The notes under the pieces were generated by a model. It saw only the letters and a list, made by a program, of their open reading frames with translations, was not told where the DNA came from and ran no database searches. From Acidimicrobiaceae bacterium (GTDB taxonomy: Bacteria > Actinomycetota > Acidimicrobiia > Acidimicrobiales > Acidimicrobiaceae), in NCBI GenBank assembly GCA_013044385.1, contig JABEUN010000030.1, positions 1 to 33,161 on the forward strand: 33,161 nt of DNA, read 5' to 3'. The translations under genes were made by a program, and so were the position numbers. Positions 16,856 to 25,024 of the stretch are shown here, piece after piece. Position 1 is the stretch's first letter. Each line of letters starts with the position of its first letter.

Positions 16856-18115
16856 ATCTATGAGTATGGAGTTTTTGATTGGCGGGTAGTGGTCGACTGG
16901 AAAACCGCTTCAAATCGCCGTTGAAGGACCTTTCTAATTTCTAACAAGTGCGCTTGAGGTCGACAAGTACTTCTAACCGGATAATCGTGCCCAAATCAAT
17001 ATCGAGGCATCCAGTAATTCCCCGACGAACGCCCACGACTTCCTAGCAGCACATCCAGCGCTCAACCCTGCAGATCGCCACCCGACACCCTCCAAGTGAA
17101 GCTGCCTCCAGACTTTTGAGACACCGTTGCGGGGGCTTCTGACGTACACGCTCGATCCTGAGTTACTGGTTCCTCGTCACGTGTTGCCTAGACAATTGGA
17201 AGTTGTGTGGTGGCGGGGCAGTGGGTGGTGGGGCGGACCGACATGCCTCGTAGATCCGCTCGGCTGCCCATCGGACCTTGCGGGACTCGACGTGTCGGAC
17301 TAGTTCCTCATGCGACCTTCGAGTTCGGTCGCGCAGAATTTCGAGACGTCCGTCATTAGCAGGTTGGCACGCCGAAGGTCCCGGTGCTCCCTCTCGAGCA
17401 CAATTAGGGGCGAGCCCTTGTTGGTTGTGAGGACCTGAGGAAGTCCACGGTCGGTCTGATCTGGGTGCGTCGCTAAGTCCTAAGGTTTCTGGATTCATCG
17501 CTACCATTTAGGACACCGAATTGATCGAGACTCACTTCGAGGAGTACTCGTCATGGTGTTTGAACACCACCATTACGGCTCAGTCATGCACTACCGGCCA
17601 GTGCCTGTTTGTTTCTGTCACGGTTCTATCCCCTTGAAGGGTTCGATCTTAAAGATTCCGGGGGCGATGCGAGGTGAGTGAACTTCGGGTGCCTGGGGCG
17701 TTTTGACACTAGGCGGGCGCGTTTGCGTCGCAGCCAAGCCGCATAGGACTACCGTTCACCGACTGTTTTCACTCCTCCAGTGACTATCGAGTATGGACAG
17801 CGCACTTGTCCTGCTAACTCACTTCGAGATTTCCAGCAAAAGCGGTGTCGGAAGACCACCTCTCCTATTAGGTCGCAAAGCGAGGAAGTTCATAGGACAC
17901 CTTTAGTGGACGAGCTGGTATGTCAAGATCCCGATCGTTGTGGCCAACGCTAAAAAACACCACAGTAGGATTCGTGCGATTCTTGGGTCGAAATTATTCA
18001 GTAGTAACCATGAGTCGATTGCCATATATCTAAACGTGATTTTGATAGGTGGTCAGATGCATGCGGTCGTGAACTCAAAGGCTACTATCCAGTGTTCGGG
18101 CGATATTAGCCCGTC
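16856..18115. other. Gene-poor region of about 1.3 kb, possible decayed DNA
   Basis: No convincing gene on either strand. The longest minus-strand frame (17163-17507, 114 codons) is rich in Pro, Arg and Ser and looks like a chance ORF, though GRLEILRDRTRRSHEELVRH inside it is protein-like. On the plus strand a frame across about 17792-18119 has one TAG and includes IVVANAKKHHSRIRAILGSK, faintly like part of a transposase, too weak to call. Composition looks patchier than in the flanking operons. The right end holds the promoter of the next lipoprotein gene. Confidence 0.4.
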
Positions 18116-18142
18116 TTGACCTATCAATAGTTTGGGTATAAA
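18116..18142 (+). promoter_or_regulatory. Promoter of the 235-residue lipoprotein gene, possibly leaderless
   Basis: TTGACC (18116-18121) and TATAAA (18137-18142) form a plausible sigma-70 promoter; TAAAGT at 18139-18144 gives the ideal 17-base spacing. Transcription would start near 18149-18152, only a few bases before the ATG at 18155, and no ribosome binding site is present. Confidence 0.5.
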
Positions 18143-18154
18143 GTCCAAGTCGCT

Positions 18155-18862
18155 ATGACATATTTATCTGCTTTGCGGGTCCATCCTGATCGTTTTCTAG
18201 TCGCCTTCTTTGCTCCGCTACTTCTGGCTGCTTGTGGTGGCGTTTCGAATTCATCGACGGCGACTTCTTCAGTCTCAACCAACTCGTCATTGACTCCAAC
18301 TACTGCAGCAATTACTTCATCGACAGGGGGAGCTTCGGGTTACTTCAATTTGGCCCAGCTTGAGAGTCTGGCCAATTACTCATTTATCAGCAAAGTCGGA
18401 GCGGGAGCAGCCATTGTGAGTTTTAGCGGAAGGATCCATAGCTCAACGAACTTTGTGATCTCATTTGGCGACACAAAGACCTATTTTGTCGGCGGTCAGG
18501 CGTATGAAGTTCTGGGATCACTTAGCCCACAGAAACTGACATTGAATCCTGGCTATTTCCAGAGCCAAGGCGAGATTGCTGCTGCAGAAACCTTTGACGG
18601 ACTAACCAGAGCTTATGGGATAAAGGTTACCAAAGGTGGAGGATGTAGTGTTGCAGGTATTGCTGGAACAATCTATAAAGAGTCTACGCCATCAAATGGT
18701 GGATTGGTAACCATTGCCCAGCAAGGTTGCGTTGCGAATAAGGGTGGGGCACTGCTAAGTTTTGAAGAAGGAGCTGGCGGCTCGGCGGTACCGGGTGGCG
18801 GTCATAGTTACACGTTCCAAGTAACGGGCGTAAACAACGTTGGCGCTTTAGCTCTCCCTTAG
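18155..18862 (+). CDS. Hypothetical secreted lipoprotein
   Basis: 235 residues. The signal peptide has Arg/His near the start, a hydrophobic stretch FLVAFFAPLLLAAC and lipobox LAAC with Cys27, followed by a Ser/Thr-rich tether to about residue 60. The mature domain (about 65-235) is Gly-rich and beta-like, with two cysteines (GGGCSVAG and QQGCVANKG) that could form a disulfide on the outer face. No family is recognised. It is a lone gene flanked by gene-poor DNA on both sides, and is read from a promoter so close that the mRNA may be leaderless. Confidence 0.75.
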   Translation: MTYLSALRVHPDRFLVAFFAPLLLAACGGVSNSSTATSSVSTNSSLTPTTAAITSSTGGASGYFNLAQLESLANYSFISKVGAGAAIVSFSGRIHSSTNFVISFGDTKTYFVGGQAYEVLGSLSPQKLTLNPGYFQSQGEIAAAETFDGLTRAYGIKVTKGGGCSVAGIAGTIYKESTPSNGGLVTIAQQGCVANKGGALLSFEEGAGGSAVPGGGHSYTFQVTGVNNVGALALP

Positions 18863-19914
18863 ATCTTTGAATTGGTGTAGGGGTGTTGGTGTTTGGGAGG
18901 CCTGATCTCTTTGTGGCGGATCGGCGCTTCGCTGAGATGATAAACCCCCCCCGAGCCAGAACTTGATTTGGGTGGAGACGGAAATACTCGGCTGGAGCGT
19001 GGAATACCTTCGCCGTTGACTAGGTCGAACTAACAGTGAAAGTTGATATTGAGCGGGCTGAGGTCTCCCCTAAAGTGGTCAATCTTCCAATGCAGCGTCC
19101 AACACGAATACCGAGTGCGCTTGAAGTCGTTAGATTCCTATTCGGTACCAGAATTCCAGTTTTCAACGAGCGTTGACGCCCTCGAACCAGGAGTCAAACT
19201 GTATTGGGTTTCCGGGTTGATAGCTGGGTCGGCAGCTGGGGTATCTAGGGAGATAGTCCTAGCTGACCGCAGATACTACCTTCGATAGCCTCTAGGCGAA
19301 TCCCCAGCGACCTACTTGTTCTGAACGACGTTCACTTTGGTCCTTCAGCTCACCTTTTCCAAGTGGCACCATCAGGTGTTCGTAGTGGTTGAGAAGTGCC
19401 TGAGCCGGTGCGCGGTATTGCTCAAGTAACTCTTGATATTCGGACACCTTTGAAGTCCTGTTTTGTGATATCGGAAATCCACGGCGATCGTTCTCTGAGG
19501 CCGTCTGTCTGCAAGGTGAGACCGACGGCCGATCCCTCATCTTCCAAAGTGATTGTCTCCCTGGACTTGGAGGATGGCTCACTTCTCAAAAGTGCAGTGG
19601 CTCAGTCATGGGGGGAGCGTTGTCAGGCGATGACTAACCTCACCGGCATTCTGGTCTCCAGCCTTACGAGTATGGGTTAGTTGAGGCGGTTTGCCTTATT
19701 TCTGCGTTGGAAGAGACCTCTGCTGGGAATCGTAAATATCCCCTTAGCGGATCCCTTGTTGCTTTGACTTCGGATAGCAAGACTCTTGCGCCTGGTTAAT
19801 GCGAGTACCACAACAGGAATGCGGAAACAGTCCCTTTGAACCTGCGATGCACTGACTATCAATGGGTGGTTGGATTCCTAGTACGTGGACTGTCTGAACT
19901 CTTGGTTTTCGGGT
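18863..19914. other. Gene-poor region of about 1 kb with possible gene remnants
   Basis: No intact gene is supported. A C8 tract lies at 18945-18952. Short protein-like stretches occur in different frames: plus strand 19090-19176 (SALEVVRFLFGTRIPVFNER, then stop), plus 19174-19288 (GVKLYWVSGLIAGSAAGVSR), plus 19550-19680 (ending AMTNLTGILVSSLTSMG) and minus 19292-19460 (SEYQELLEQYRAPAQALLNH). They do not join into one frame and may be remnants or chance. Confidence 0.35.
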
Positions 19915-19939
19915 CGAAATTCTGCACAGAGGAATTTCG
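19915..19939 (+). promoter_or_regulatory. Inverted repeat just upstream of the substrate-binding protein promoter
   Basis: Perfect 8-bp arms CGAAATTC (19915-19922) and GAATTTCG (19932-19939) are spaced by 9 bases. The centre is about 58 bases ahead of the predicted transcription start, an activator-type position. The A/T-rich GAAATT/AATTTC core is of the kind bound by IclR-family proteins, and an iclR gene closes this cluster at 25025. Confidence 0.5.
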
Positions 19940-19949
19940 GGGTAGAGGG

Positions 19950-19978
19950 TTGCGTCAGGAAGAATTGTAGTTTATAGT
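19950..19978 (+). promoter_or_regulatory. Sigma-70-like promoter of the Liv-type importer
   Basis: TTGCGT (19950-19955) and TATAGT (19973-19978) are separated by exactly 17 bases. Transcription would start near 19985, which excludes the GTG at 19982 as start and supports ATG 20006 of the binding-protein gene. Confidence 0.6.
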
Positions 19979-20005
19979 TTCGTGAGTTCAATGACGGGGG
20001 GATTT

Positions 20006-21307
20006 ATGAGGGGACTCAAAAATCGTGTATGGGGCGGACTAGTGACCGCATCGGTGCTGCTTGCTGCCTGTGGCAGTTCTACGAGTGCCAGTTCGGGAAC
20101 GTCCGGTTCTACATCGAAGGGAACCGCAACTATAGGCATGATTGCCGCATACACCGGAAATCAGGCCTTTGAGGCAGGGTTCACGGATTCCGGGGCGTTT
20201 CCAGCAGTATGGGCCATCAACAATGGTGGTGGGATTTTAGGGTATAACGTGGTTGCCAAACCAGTTGATACCAAGAGCGATCCGGCGGATGCCCTTACTG
20301 CTGTCGAGCAGATGCTCGGTACGACTTCCAACCTTCTTGGAGTCTCTGGCCCCGACTCGACCTCTGGGCCCACCGTTATACCGGTTCTCGACAAGTCGCA
20401 GATTCCAATGATGATCACGGCTGGAGAGGCCGCCTATGACCGAAGCCCCTACTCCTATTTGTGGAGGGATCTTCCCCCAGACCCAGCTAACGGAATAGCG
20501 ATGGCACTCTGGGCCAAGCAGCACGGCTATACCCGTGTTGCGACGGTATTCGGTACTGACTCAGGCTCGCAGGGCGACCTCCCTGGTGTGGTTACAGGCG
20601 TACAAAAGACCGGCATGAAGTTGGTTGCCCAGATCAATTTGACCCCGGATCAGCCGTCCTACCGCACAGAGGTAGAGCAGTTGATCGCCTCCAAGCCACA
20701 GGTCATCATGACTGAGACGGACGGTCCGACAGCTGCAACGTTCTATGGCGAGCTGAAGCAGCTCGGTACGATTGTTCCGATAATTGGTACTTCAGGGGTG
20801 CCGACGGATACCTACCTAAATCCGCTCCGCTCCGCTCTCGGCTCATCCAGTTTCAATCAGGATTTTGTAGCCGTCGTCGCCGGAACGCCGAATCCTAATC
20901 CTGCGGTCACGGCATTCAACAATGCGCTGACTCACGTCAAAGGGCAGTTACCAGCTCCGCTCAACCAGTGGCTGAGTAATCCATTCTCTGAGGCAGGATA
21001 CGACGCGCTGATCGCAATGGCCTTGGCGGCGAACGAAGCCGGATCAATCAAGGGGAGCGTGTATAACGCTGACATCATGAAAGTGACCAGTCCAGGAGCA
21101 GGGAAGACCGTCGTATACACCTACCCAGCTGGCGTTGCCGCAATAAAGGCCGGAAAGCAGATCCAGTATGTTGGAGCCTCGGGGCCCCTGCTCTTCAATC
21201 AGTATCACAATTCATATGGGGATCAGGCTGTTGAGTCTTTCCCTTCGGGAGTGGCACCGACGGTGGTTGGTACCATATCGGCCAAGTCGGTTGAAGCTGT
21301 CGGCTGA
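20006..21307 (+). CDS. Liv-type ABC transporter substrate-binding lipoprotein
   Basis: 433 residues from ATG 20006, chosen because GGGGGGA lies directly upstream and the predicted promoter precludes starts further left. Signal peptide with lipobox LAAC, Cys22, then a Ser/Gly tether, so the protein is anchored on the outer membrane face. The mature part is a Peripla_BP_6 / LivK-type type I binding fold: ATIGMIAAYTGNQAF at the first strand, NGGGILGYNV, VSGPDSTSGPTVIPVLDKSQIPMM and GYTRVATVFGTDSG. This family binds branched-chain amino acids, amides, urea or aromatic acids. With a gentisate pathway beyond the importer, an aromatic acid or a conjugate of one is a reasonable guess. A strong stem-loop separates it from the permease genes. 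Confidence 0.9.
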   Translation: MRGLKNRVWGGLVTASVLLAACGSSTSASSGTSGSTSKGTATIGMIAAYTGNQAFEAGFTDSGAFPAVWAINNGGGILGYNVVAKPVDTKSDPADALTAVEQMLGTTSNLLGVSGPDSTSGPTVIPVLDKSQIPMMITAGEAAYDRSPYSYLWRDLPPDPANGIAMALWAKQHGYTRVATVFGTDSGSQGDLPGVVTGVQKTGMKLVAQINLTPDQPSYRTEVEQLIASKPQVIMTETDGPTAATFYGELKQLGTIVPIIGTSGVPTDTYLNPLRSALGSSSFNQDFVAVVAGTPNPNPAVTAFNNALTHVKGQLPAPLNQWLSNPFSEAGYDALIAMALAANEAGSIKGSVYNADIMKVTSPGAGKTVVYTYPAGVAAIKAGKQIQYVGASGPLLFNQYHNSYGDQAVESFPSGVAPTVVGTISAKSVEAVG

Positions 21308-21319
21308 TCAATTGGTTGG

Positions 21320-21358
21320 CAGGTCGGGACTGGAGTACTGCTACTCCATCCCGACCTG
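21320..21358 (+). terminator. Strong stem-loop between the binding-protein and permease genes (attenuator-type)
   Basis: CAGGTCGGGA and TGGAGTA (one bulged C at 21330) pair with TACTCCA and TCCCGACCTG: 17 base pairs around a 4-base loop. It starts 12 bases after the stop codon and has no T-run. Such hairpins between binding-protein and permease genes lower downstream expression and protect the upstream mRNA, giving excess binding protein. Confidence 0.7.
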
Positions 21359-21411
21359 TAATTCAGTCCGGATTTGACTGACCGATCTAACAAGGAGAGG
21401 CGAAGAGCCAG

Positions 21412-22299
21412 GTGAGTATTTTCATAGCGTCATTGGGCTTTGGGCTGGTGACAGCTTCCATCATCGCTATTGGGTCGATGGGATTTACGCTACAGTTCGG
21501 ATTGACCAACGTTCTGAACATCTCCTTCGGAGCGATGATGACGTTCGGAGCGATGGGATCGCTGGTTGCCGAGAAGCTCGGTGCATCAATGTGGATTGTG
21601 GTGCTCGTGGCACCGATAGTTGGAGCCCTGGCTACAGTCGCTGTCGGGCGCTTGGTTTTCCCGATATTCTCCAGACGGGGGTCGGGTCTGTTTGAGATGG
21701 TTATGGTGACGCTTGCGATCGATCTCCTTCTCCAGTACCTAGTCGACGCCGTAGATCACGAACAGATATTCTCGTTCAATTTTCCATCCGGACACTCCTT
21801 TCACTTCGGCCCGATCGTGTTGACGGTTACGCAGCTTTCCATAATCGCTGGTGCAATTTTGCTCTTCGTGAGCCTGGAGTCGTTGCTTCGAAGAACTCGG
21901 CTCGGGAAAGCACTTCGGGCAATGGCGGGCGAGCCCCGACTGGCGAGGGCTTGTGGAGTCCCGACCGGCAGAATCGTCAACGTTACCTGGATCATAAGTG
22001 GGGCATTGGCCGGACTAGCGGGCCTCGTCTACATGATGAACTCACTTACGGTCGATGCGTTCACCGGCGCAAACTTCCTTCCATTCGTGCTGGGTGCCGC
22101 AATCCTTGGCAGAGCGGGTTCCACCGTTGGGGCCGTGGTTGCTGCACTTGCCATGGGGATGGCAACCGAGATTGCGGGTGCCTTCGGGGGGTCTGCCTAC
22201 TCTACCGTTGCGGGCTTTGCGCTTCTCGCGATTGTCCTTCTGACTAGGCCAAGTGGACTCATAGGAGACACTCTACTCAAGGAGGAGGTAACGCTGTGA
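21412..22299 (+). CDS. Liv-type ABC transporter permease (LivH family)
   Basis: 295 residues, about eight hydrophobic helices. It opens with IASLGFGLVTASIIAIGSMGFTLQFGLTNVLNISFG, the hallmark start of LivH permeases (G-x-T-L-x-x-G-x-x-N-x-x-x-F-x-G). The cytoplasmic coupling segment is RRTRLGKALRAMAGEPRLARACGVPTGRIVNVTWIISGALAGLAG, which contacts the ATPases. GTG start at 21412 with AAGGAGAGG ahead. It forms the membrane channel with the next gene. The usual family substrates are amino acids or amides, and the real one must be judged from context. Confidence 0.92.
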   Translation: MSIFIASLGFGLVTASIIAIGSMGFTLQFGLTNVLNISFGAMMTFGAMGSLVAEKLGASMWIVVLVAPIVGALATVAVGRLVFPIFSRRGSGLFEMVMVTLAIDLLLQYLVDAVDHEQIFSFNFPSGHSFHFGPIVLTVTQLSIIAGAILLFVSLESLLRRTRLGKALRAMAGEPRLARACGVPTGRIVNVTWIISGALAGLAGLVYMMNSLTVDAFTGANFLPFVLGAAILGRAGSTVGAVVAALAMGMATEIAGAFGGSAYSTVAGFALLAIVLLTRPSGLIGDTLLKEEVTL

Positions 22300-22332
22300 G
22301 CCAGCTCACCTGCGTCCGAATGACCGTCCAAT

Positions 22333-23415
22333 ATGACCAGTGTCCACCCTATTTGGGTGGAGTTCGAAACAGCGAGGACTGAAGTGTCGTTTTACCTTTC
22401 AACACTTGCCGTGTATTTCGGGATCGATCTTCTTAGTGCATGGTCGCTCAACCTTCAGTTTGGCTTCGCTGGCGTACCAAACTTCGCCTTTATAATCTTC
22501 CAAGCAGTTGGTGCGTATACAGCTGCGATACTCACCTTGGGTCCGGATACCGGAATCAACTCCTTCCAGCGCTACTTTTTCGGCGCATCGCTCCCTTACC
22601 CTTTTCCACTCATATTTGCGACGCTTGCAGGTGGGGCCCTCTCCTATTTGATCGGTTCGTTTTCACTAAAGCGCATGCGAAGGGACTATCAGGCAGCGGT
22701 ACTGCTTATCGTCTCTCTGATCGCAGTCCAGGTGGTCTCCACCGTCGTTCGCTTCTTGAATGGTTCGAACGGCCTCACAGGAATACCTAAACCATTCTCG
22801 GGCGTCTTGAATATATCGGTTGCGGCGTATCAATGGTCGTATGCGGCGTATGTCGGGGTCGTCTGCATCATCATCTACTTCATCTTGCGGCGGTTGCTCC
22901 GGTCAGGATGGGGAAGAGCCGTTCGAGCCGTGCGCGACCACGAAGATGCAGCTGCGACGCTTGGACTGAATGGCACAAAAGTGCGCATGCAGGTCTTCGT
23001 GTTCGGGGGAATGATCGCCGGCCTGTCCGGTGGACTTCTAGTGCAGTTTATCAATGCCTGGTCGCCAGCCTCGTGGAGTTACGCGGAGACCTTCGGAATC
23101 CTCACCGCTGTGATTATCGGTGGAGTTGCCAACAACAAAGGTGCCATCGTTGGCACTCTTCTTGTGCAGATCATCTTCCTGCAACTTCCATCATTCCTGC
23201 CCCAAATTGGCTATCCGGGCCTGACGGCAGCGCTGCAGTGGGTAGTGATCGCTTCTATATGGCTGATCTTTATGGCCGTGAAACCACGGGGAATAATCCC
23301 TGAAGCGCGATACAAGGTCAAGCAACCGAAGGGTCTGATCACCCACGAAGGGGACAAGGCTGAGCAGTTACTGGCGAATCTTGCTGCGGGTGAGAAGGAC
23401 AGGGTGGCAAAGTGA
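22333..23415 (+). CDS. Liv-type ABC transporter permease (LivM family)
   Basis: 360 residues with about eight to nine hydrophobic helices. LSAWSLNLQFGFAGVPNFAFIIFQAVGAYTAA corresponds to the conserved LivM opening (N-L-x-x-G-x-x-G-x-x-x-x-x-x). The coupling segment is RSGWGRAVRAVRDHEDAAATLGLNGTKVRMQVFVFGGMIAGLSGG. A charged C-terminal tail (about 315-360) is cytoplasmic. A GTG at 22296 overlapping the previous stop reads only a short frame, so ATG 22333 is preferred. It pairs with the LivH-type permease. Confidence 0.92.
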   Translation: MTSVHPIWVEFETARTEVSFYLSTLAVYFGIDLLSAWSLNLQFGFAGVPNFAFIIFQAVGAYTAAILTLGPDTGINSFQRYFFGASLPYPFPLIFATLAGGALSYLIGSFSLKRMRRDYQAAVLLIVSLIAVQVVSTVVRFLNGSNGLTGIPKPFSGVLNISVAAYQWSYAAYVGVVCIIIYFILRRLLRSGWGRAVRAVRDHEDAAATLGLNGTKVRMQVFVFGGMIAGLSGGLLVQFINAWSPASWSYAETFGILTAVIIGGVANNKGAIVGTLLVQIIFLQLPSFLPQIGYPGLTAALQWVVIASIWLIFMAVKPRGIIPEARYKVKQPKGLITHEGDKAEQLLANLAAGEKDRVAK

Positions 23416-24164
23416 ATCTCCTGGAGATCGACAATCTCGATGTCACCTTCTCAGGTATCCATGCAGTAAGGGGGGTGTCTCTCAAGGTGGAACCGGGGGA
23501 GATAGTTGGCATCATCGGGCCAAATGGTGCGGGAAAGTCCTCATTGCTTGGTGCCGTCGGTGGTCAACTCCCTGTCACGGGCGGTCGGATTTCGCTTGAT
23601 GGAACTGATATCACCCACGCGAAACCAGATCAGAGGGCACGTATCGGCCTCTCACGTAGCTTCCAGACTACGAGTGAATTCGCTTGGATGACGGTGTTCG
23701 AAAACCTTGCAGTCTCAGGGGCGGGGTACAAAGGGGCTTCCTTTCTGGGTGCTCTCATCGGTGGTAAGGCTTTCAAAGAGGCTGAGATGAAGAATGTTGA
23801 GCGAGTTTGGGAGGTCCTCTCCGAATTCGACATGATAGATATGGCCAACTCCTTTGGTCGGGAGCTCAGTGGTGGACAACGAAGACTCGTTGAACTGATG
23901 CGCTGCCTGATGCAAAAGCCGAAGATCATCCTTCTGGATGAGCCAATGGTTGGAGTCGCACCTCACCTAGTTTCCAGAATTGGGGACGAGTGTCTCCGAA
24001 TCAAAGACTCCGGAGTGGCGCTCGTCCTAATCGAACATGCACTCGAAGTTGTGGAGAGACTGTGCGATCGGGTAGTGGTCATGGCTGACGGAGCGGTGAT
24101 CGCTGAGGCGACTTATGCCGAGGTTATGAGTTCCGGGGCGGTTCGATCTGCCTACCTGGGCTGA
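23412..24164 (+). CDS. Liv-type ABC transporter ATPase (LivG family)
   Basis: 250 residues. Walker A is GPNGAGKSS (36-44), Q-loop region SRSFQTTSEF, signature LSGGQRR, Walker B KIILLDEP followed by MVGVAPHL, and switch histidine in LIEHALEVVERL. The Q-loop SFQ and the C-terminal VVVMADGAVIAEATYAEV fit LivG. It powers import with the LivF partner. GTG start at 23412 overlaps the permease stop (GTGA). An extra loop at about 103-118 (GAGYKGASFLGALIGG) lies where LivG proteins carry their usual insert. Confidence 0.93.
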   Translation: MNLLEIDNLDVTFSGIHAVRGVSLKVEPGEIVGIIGPNGAGKSSLLGAVGGQLPVTGGRISLDGTDITHAKPDQRARIGLSRSFQTTSEFAWMTVFENLAVSGAGYKGASFLGALIGGKAFKEAEMKNVERVWEVLSEFDMIDMANSFGRELSGGQRRLVELMRCLMQKPKIILLDEPMVGVAPHLVSRIGDECLRIKDSGVALVLIEHALEVVERLCDRVVVMADGAVIAEATYAEVMSSGAVRSAYLG

Positions 24165-24192
24165 TGGGAAACTCGTGATGGAGGAGAGTGAC

Positions 24193-24960
24193 ATGACCAA
24201 TGCGGCTTTCGAGGGCCTTGACTCACCAGTTCGGGTAGCGCCGAGTCTCGTCGCCAACGATCTCACAGCCGGCTACAAGGGACACGCGATCATTCATGAC
24301 GTTTCACTCCAGGTAGGTCCCGGTGAAGTTGTACTTGTGGTGGGACCGAATGGCGCGGGCAAGAGCACTCTGGTGAAATCCATTAACGGCGAACTCGGTC
24401 TGATGTCCGGGAGTGTCGAGTTCTGCGGGAAGAGAATAGAGCACCTGGCGGAGGAGAAGCGGGCGGCGCTGGGGATCGGCTACGTGCCTCAGGTGAGGGA
24501 TGTGTTTCCCCTACTGTCGGTTCGAGAGAACTTGGAGATCGGCGCTTATCGTCTCTCGCAGAAGGCAGCAAAAGAACGGGTCGAGGTCGTTATGGACGAG
24601 TTCCCGCAACTCCGTGAGTTGGCAAAGCGACAAGCAAAACAGCTGTCTGGTGGCCAGCGCAAGCTAGTTGGAGTTGCCCGGGCTCTGGTTGCGGATCCCG
24701 ACCTGTTCATGCTCGATGAACCGACTTCGAATCTCTCCCCCGGTGTGGCGAAGCAGGTTCTGAATGAGGTCGTCGGAGCTCTTGCTTCGGCTGGTCGGTC
24801 CCTTCTTCTGATCGAGCAGCGTGTGTCGCTTGCCCTCGAGGTTGCCACCTGGGTTTATGTGATGGTGGACGGGAGAGTCAGGTTTAACGGTTCGGTCGAG
24901 GAGTTTAGTTCCCGCGATGACATGGCGACGCTCTTCTTCGGCACGGTTGGCGGAAGATAG
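24193..24960 (+). CDS. Liv-type ABC transporter ATPase (LivF family)
   Basis: 255 residues from ATG 24193, chosen for GGAGGAG six bases upstream; GTG 24175 and ATG 24178 are also in frame. Walker A GPNGAGKST, the LivF-like GYVPQVRDVFPLLSVRENLEIGAY, signature LSGGQRKLVGVARALVADPDLFMLDEP with Walker B, then TSNLSPGVAKQVLNE and LLIEQRVSLALEVATWVYVM. It is the second ATPase of the importer and the last gene of this operon. It converges on iclR with 64 bases between stops and no clear terminator. Confidence 0.93.
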   Translation: MTNAAFEGLDSPVRVAPSLVANDLTAGYKGHAIIHDVSLQVGPGEVVLVVGPNGAGKSTLVKSINGELGLMSGSVEFCGKRIEHLAEEKRAALGIGYVPQVRDVFPLLSVRENLEIGAYRLSQKAAKERVEVVMDEFPQLRELAKRQAKQLSGGQRKLVGVARALVADPDLFMLDEPTSNLSPGVAKQVLNEVVGALASAGRSLLLIEQRVSLALEVATWVYVMVDGRVRFNGSVEEFSSRDDMATLFFGTVGGR

Positions 24961-25024
24961 GTTCTGTGGTCGCCGTGTTGGAATGCGAGCAGGCGAGGAG
25001 AGTCAATCAGTCGGGGTCGGTAAA

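Noticed and set aside
17163-17507. Minus-strand frame of 114 codons in the gene-poor region
   Set aside because: Pro/Arg/Ser-rich, no ribosome binding site or family landmark, and no neighbour in the same direction.
17635-17680. GGGTTCGATC stretch resembling a tRNA T-arm
   Set aside because: No matching acceptor stem, anticodon arm or D-arm at the right distances.
17792-18119. IS110-like transposase remnant
   Set aside because: Only a short resemblance (VVANAKK) with an in-frame stop nearby, no catalytic residues and no element ends.
18945-18952. C8 tract as a phase-variation switch
   Set aside because: Not in or directly ahead of a supported gene.
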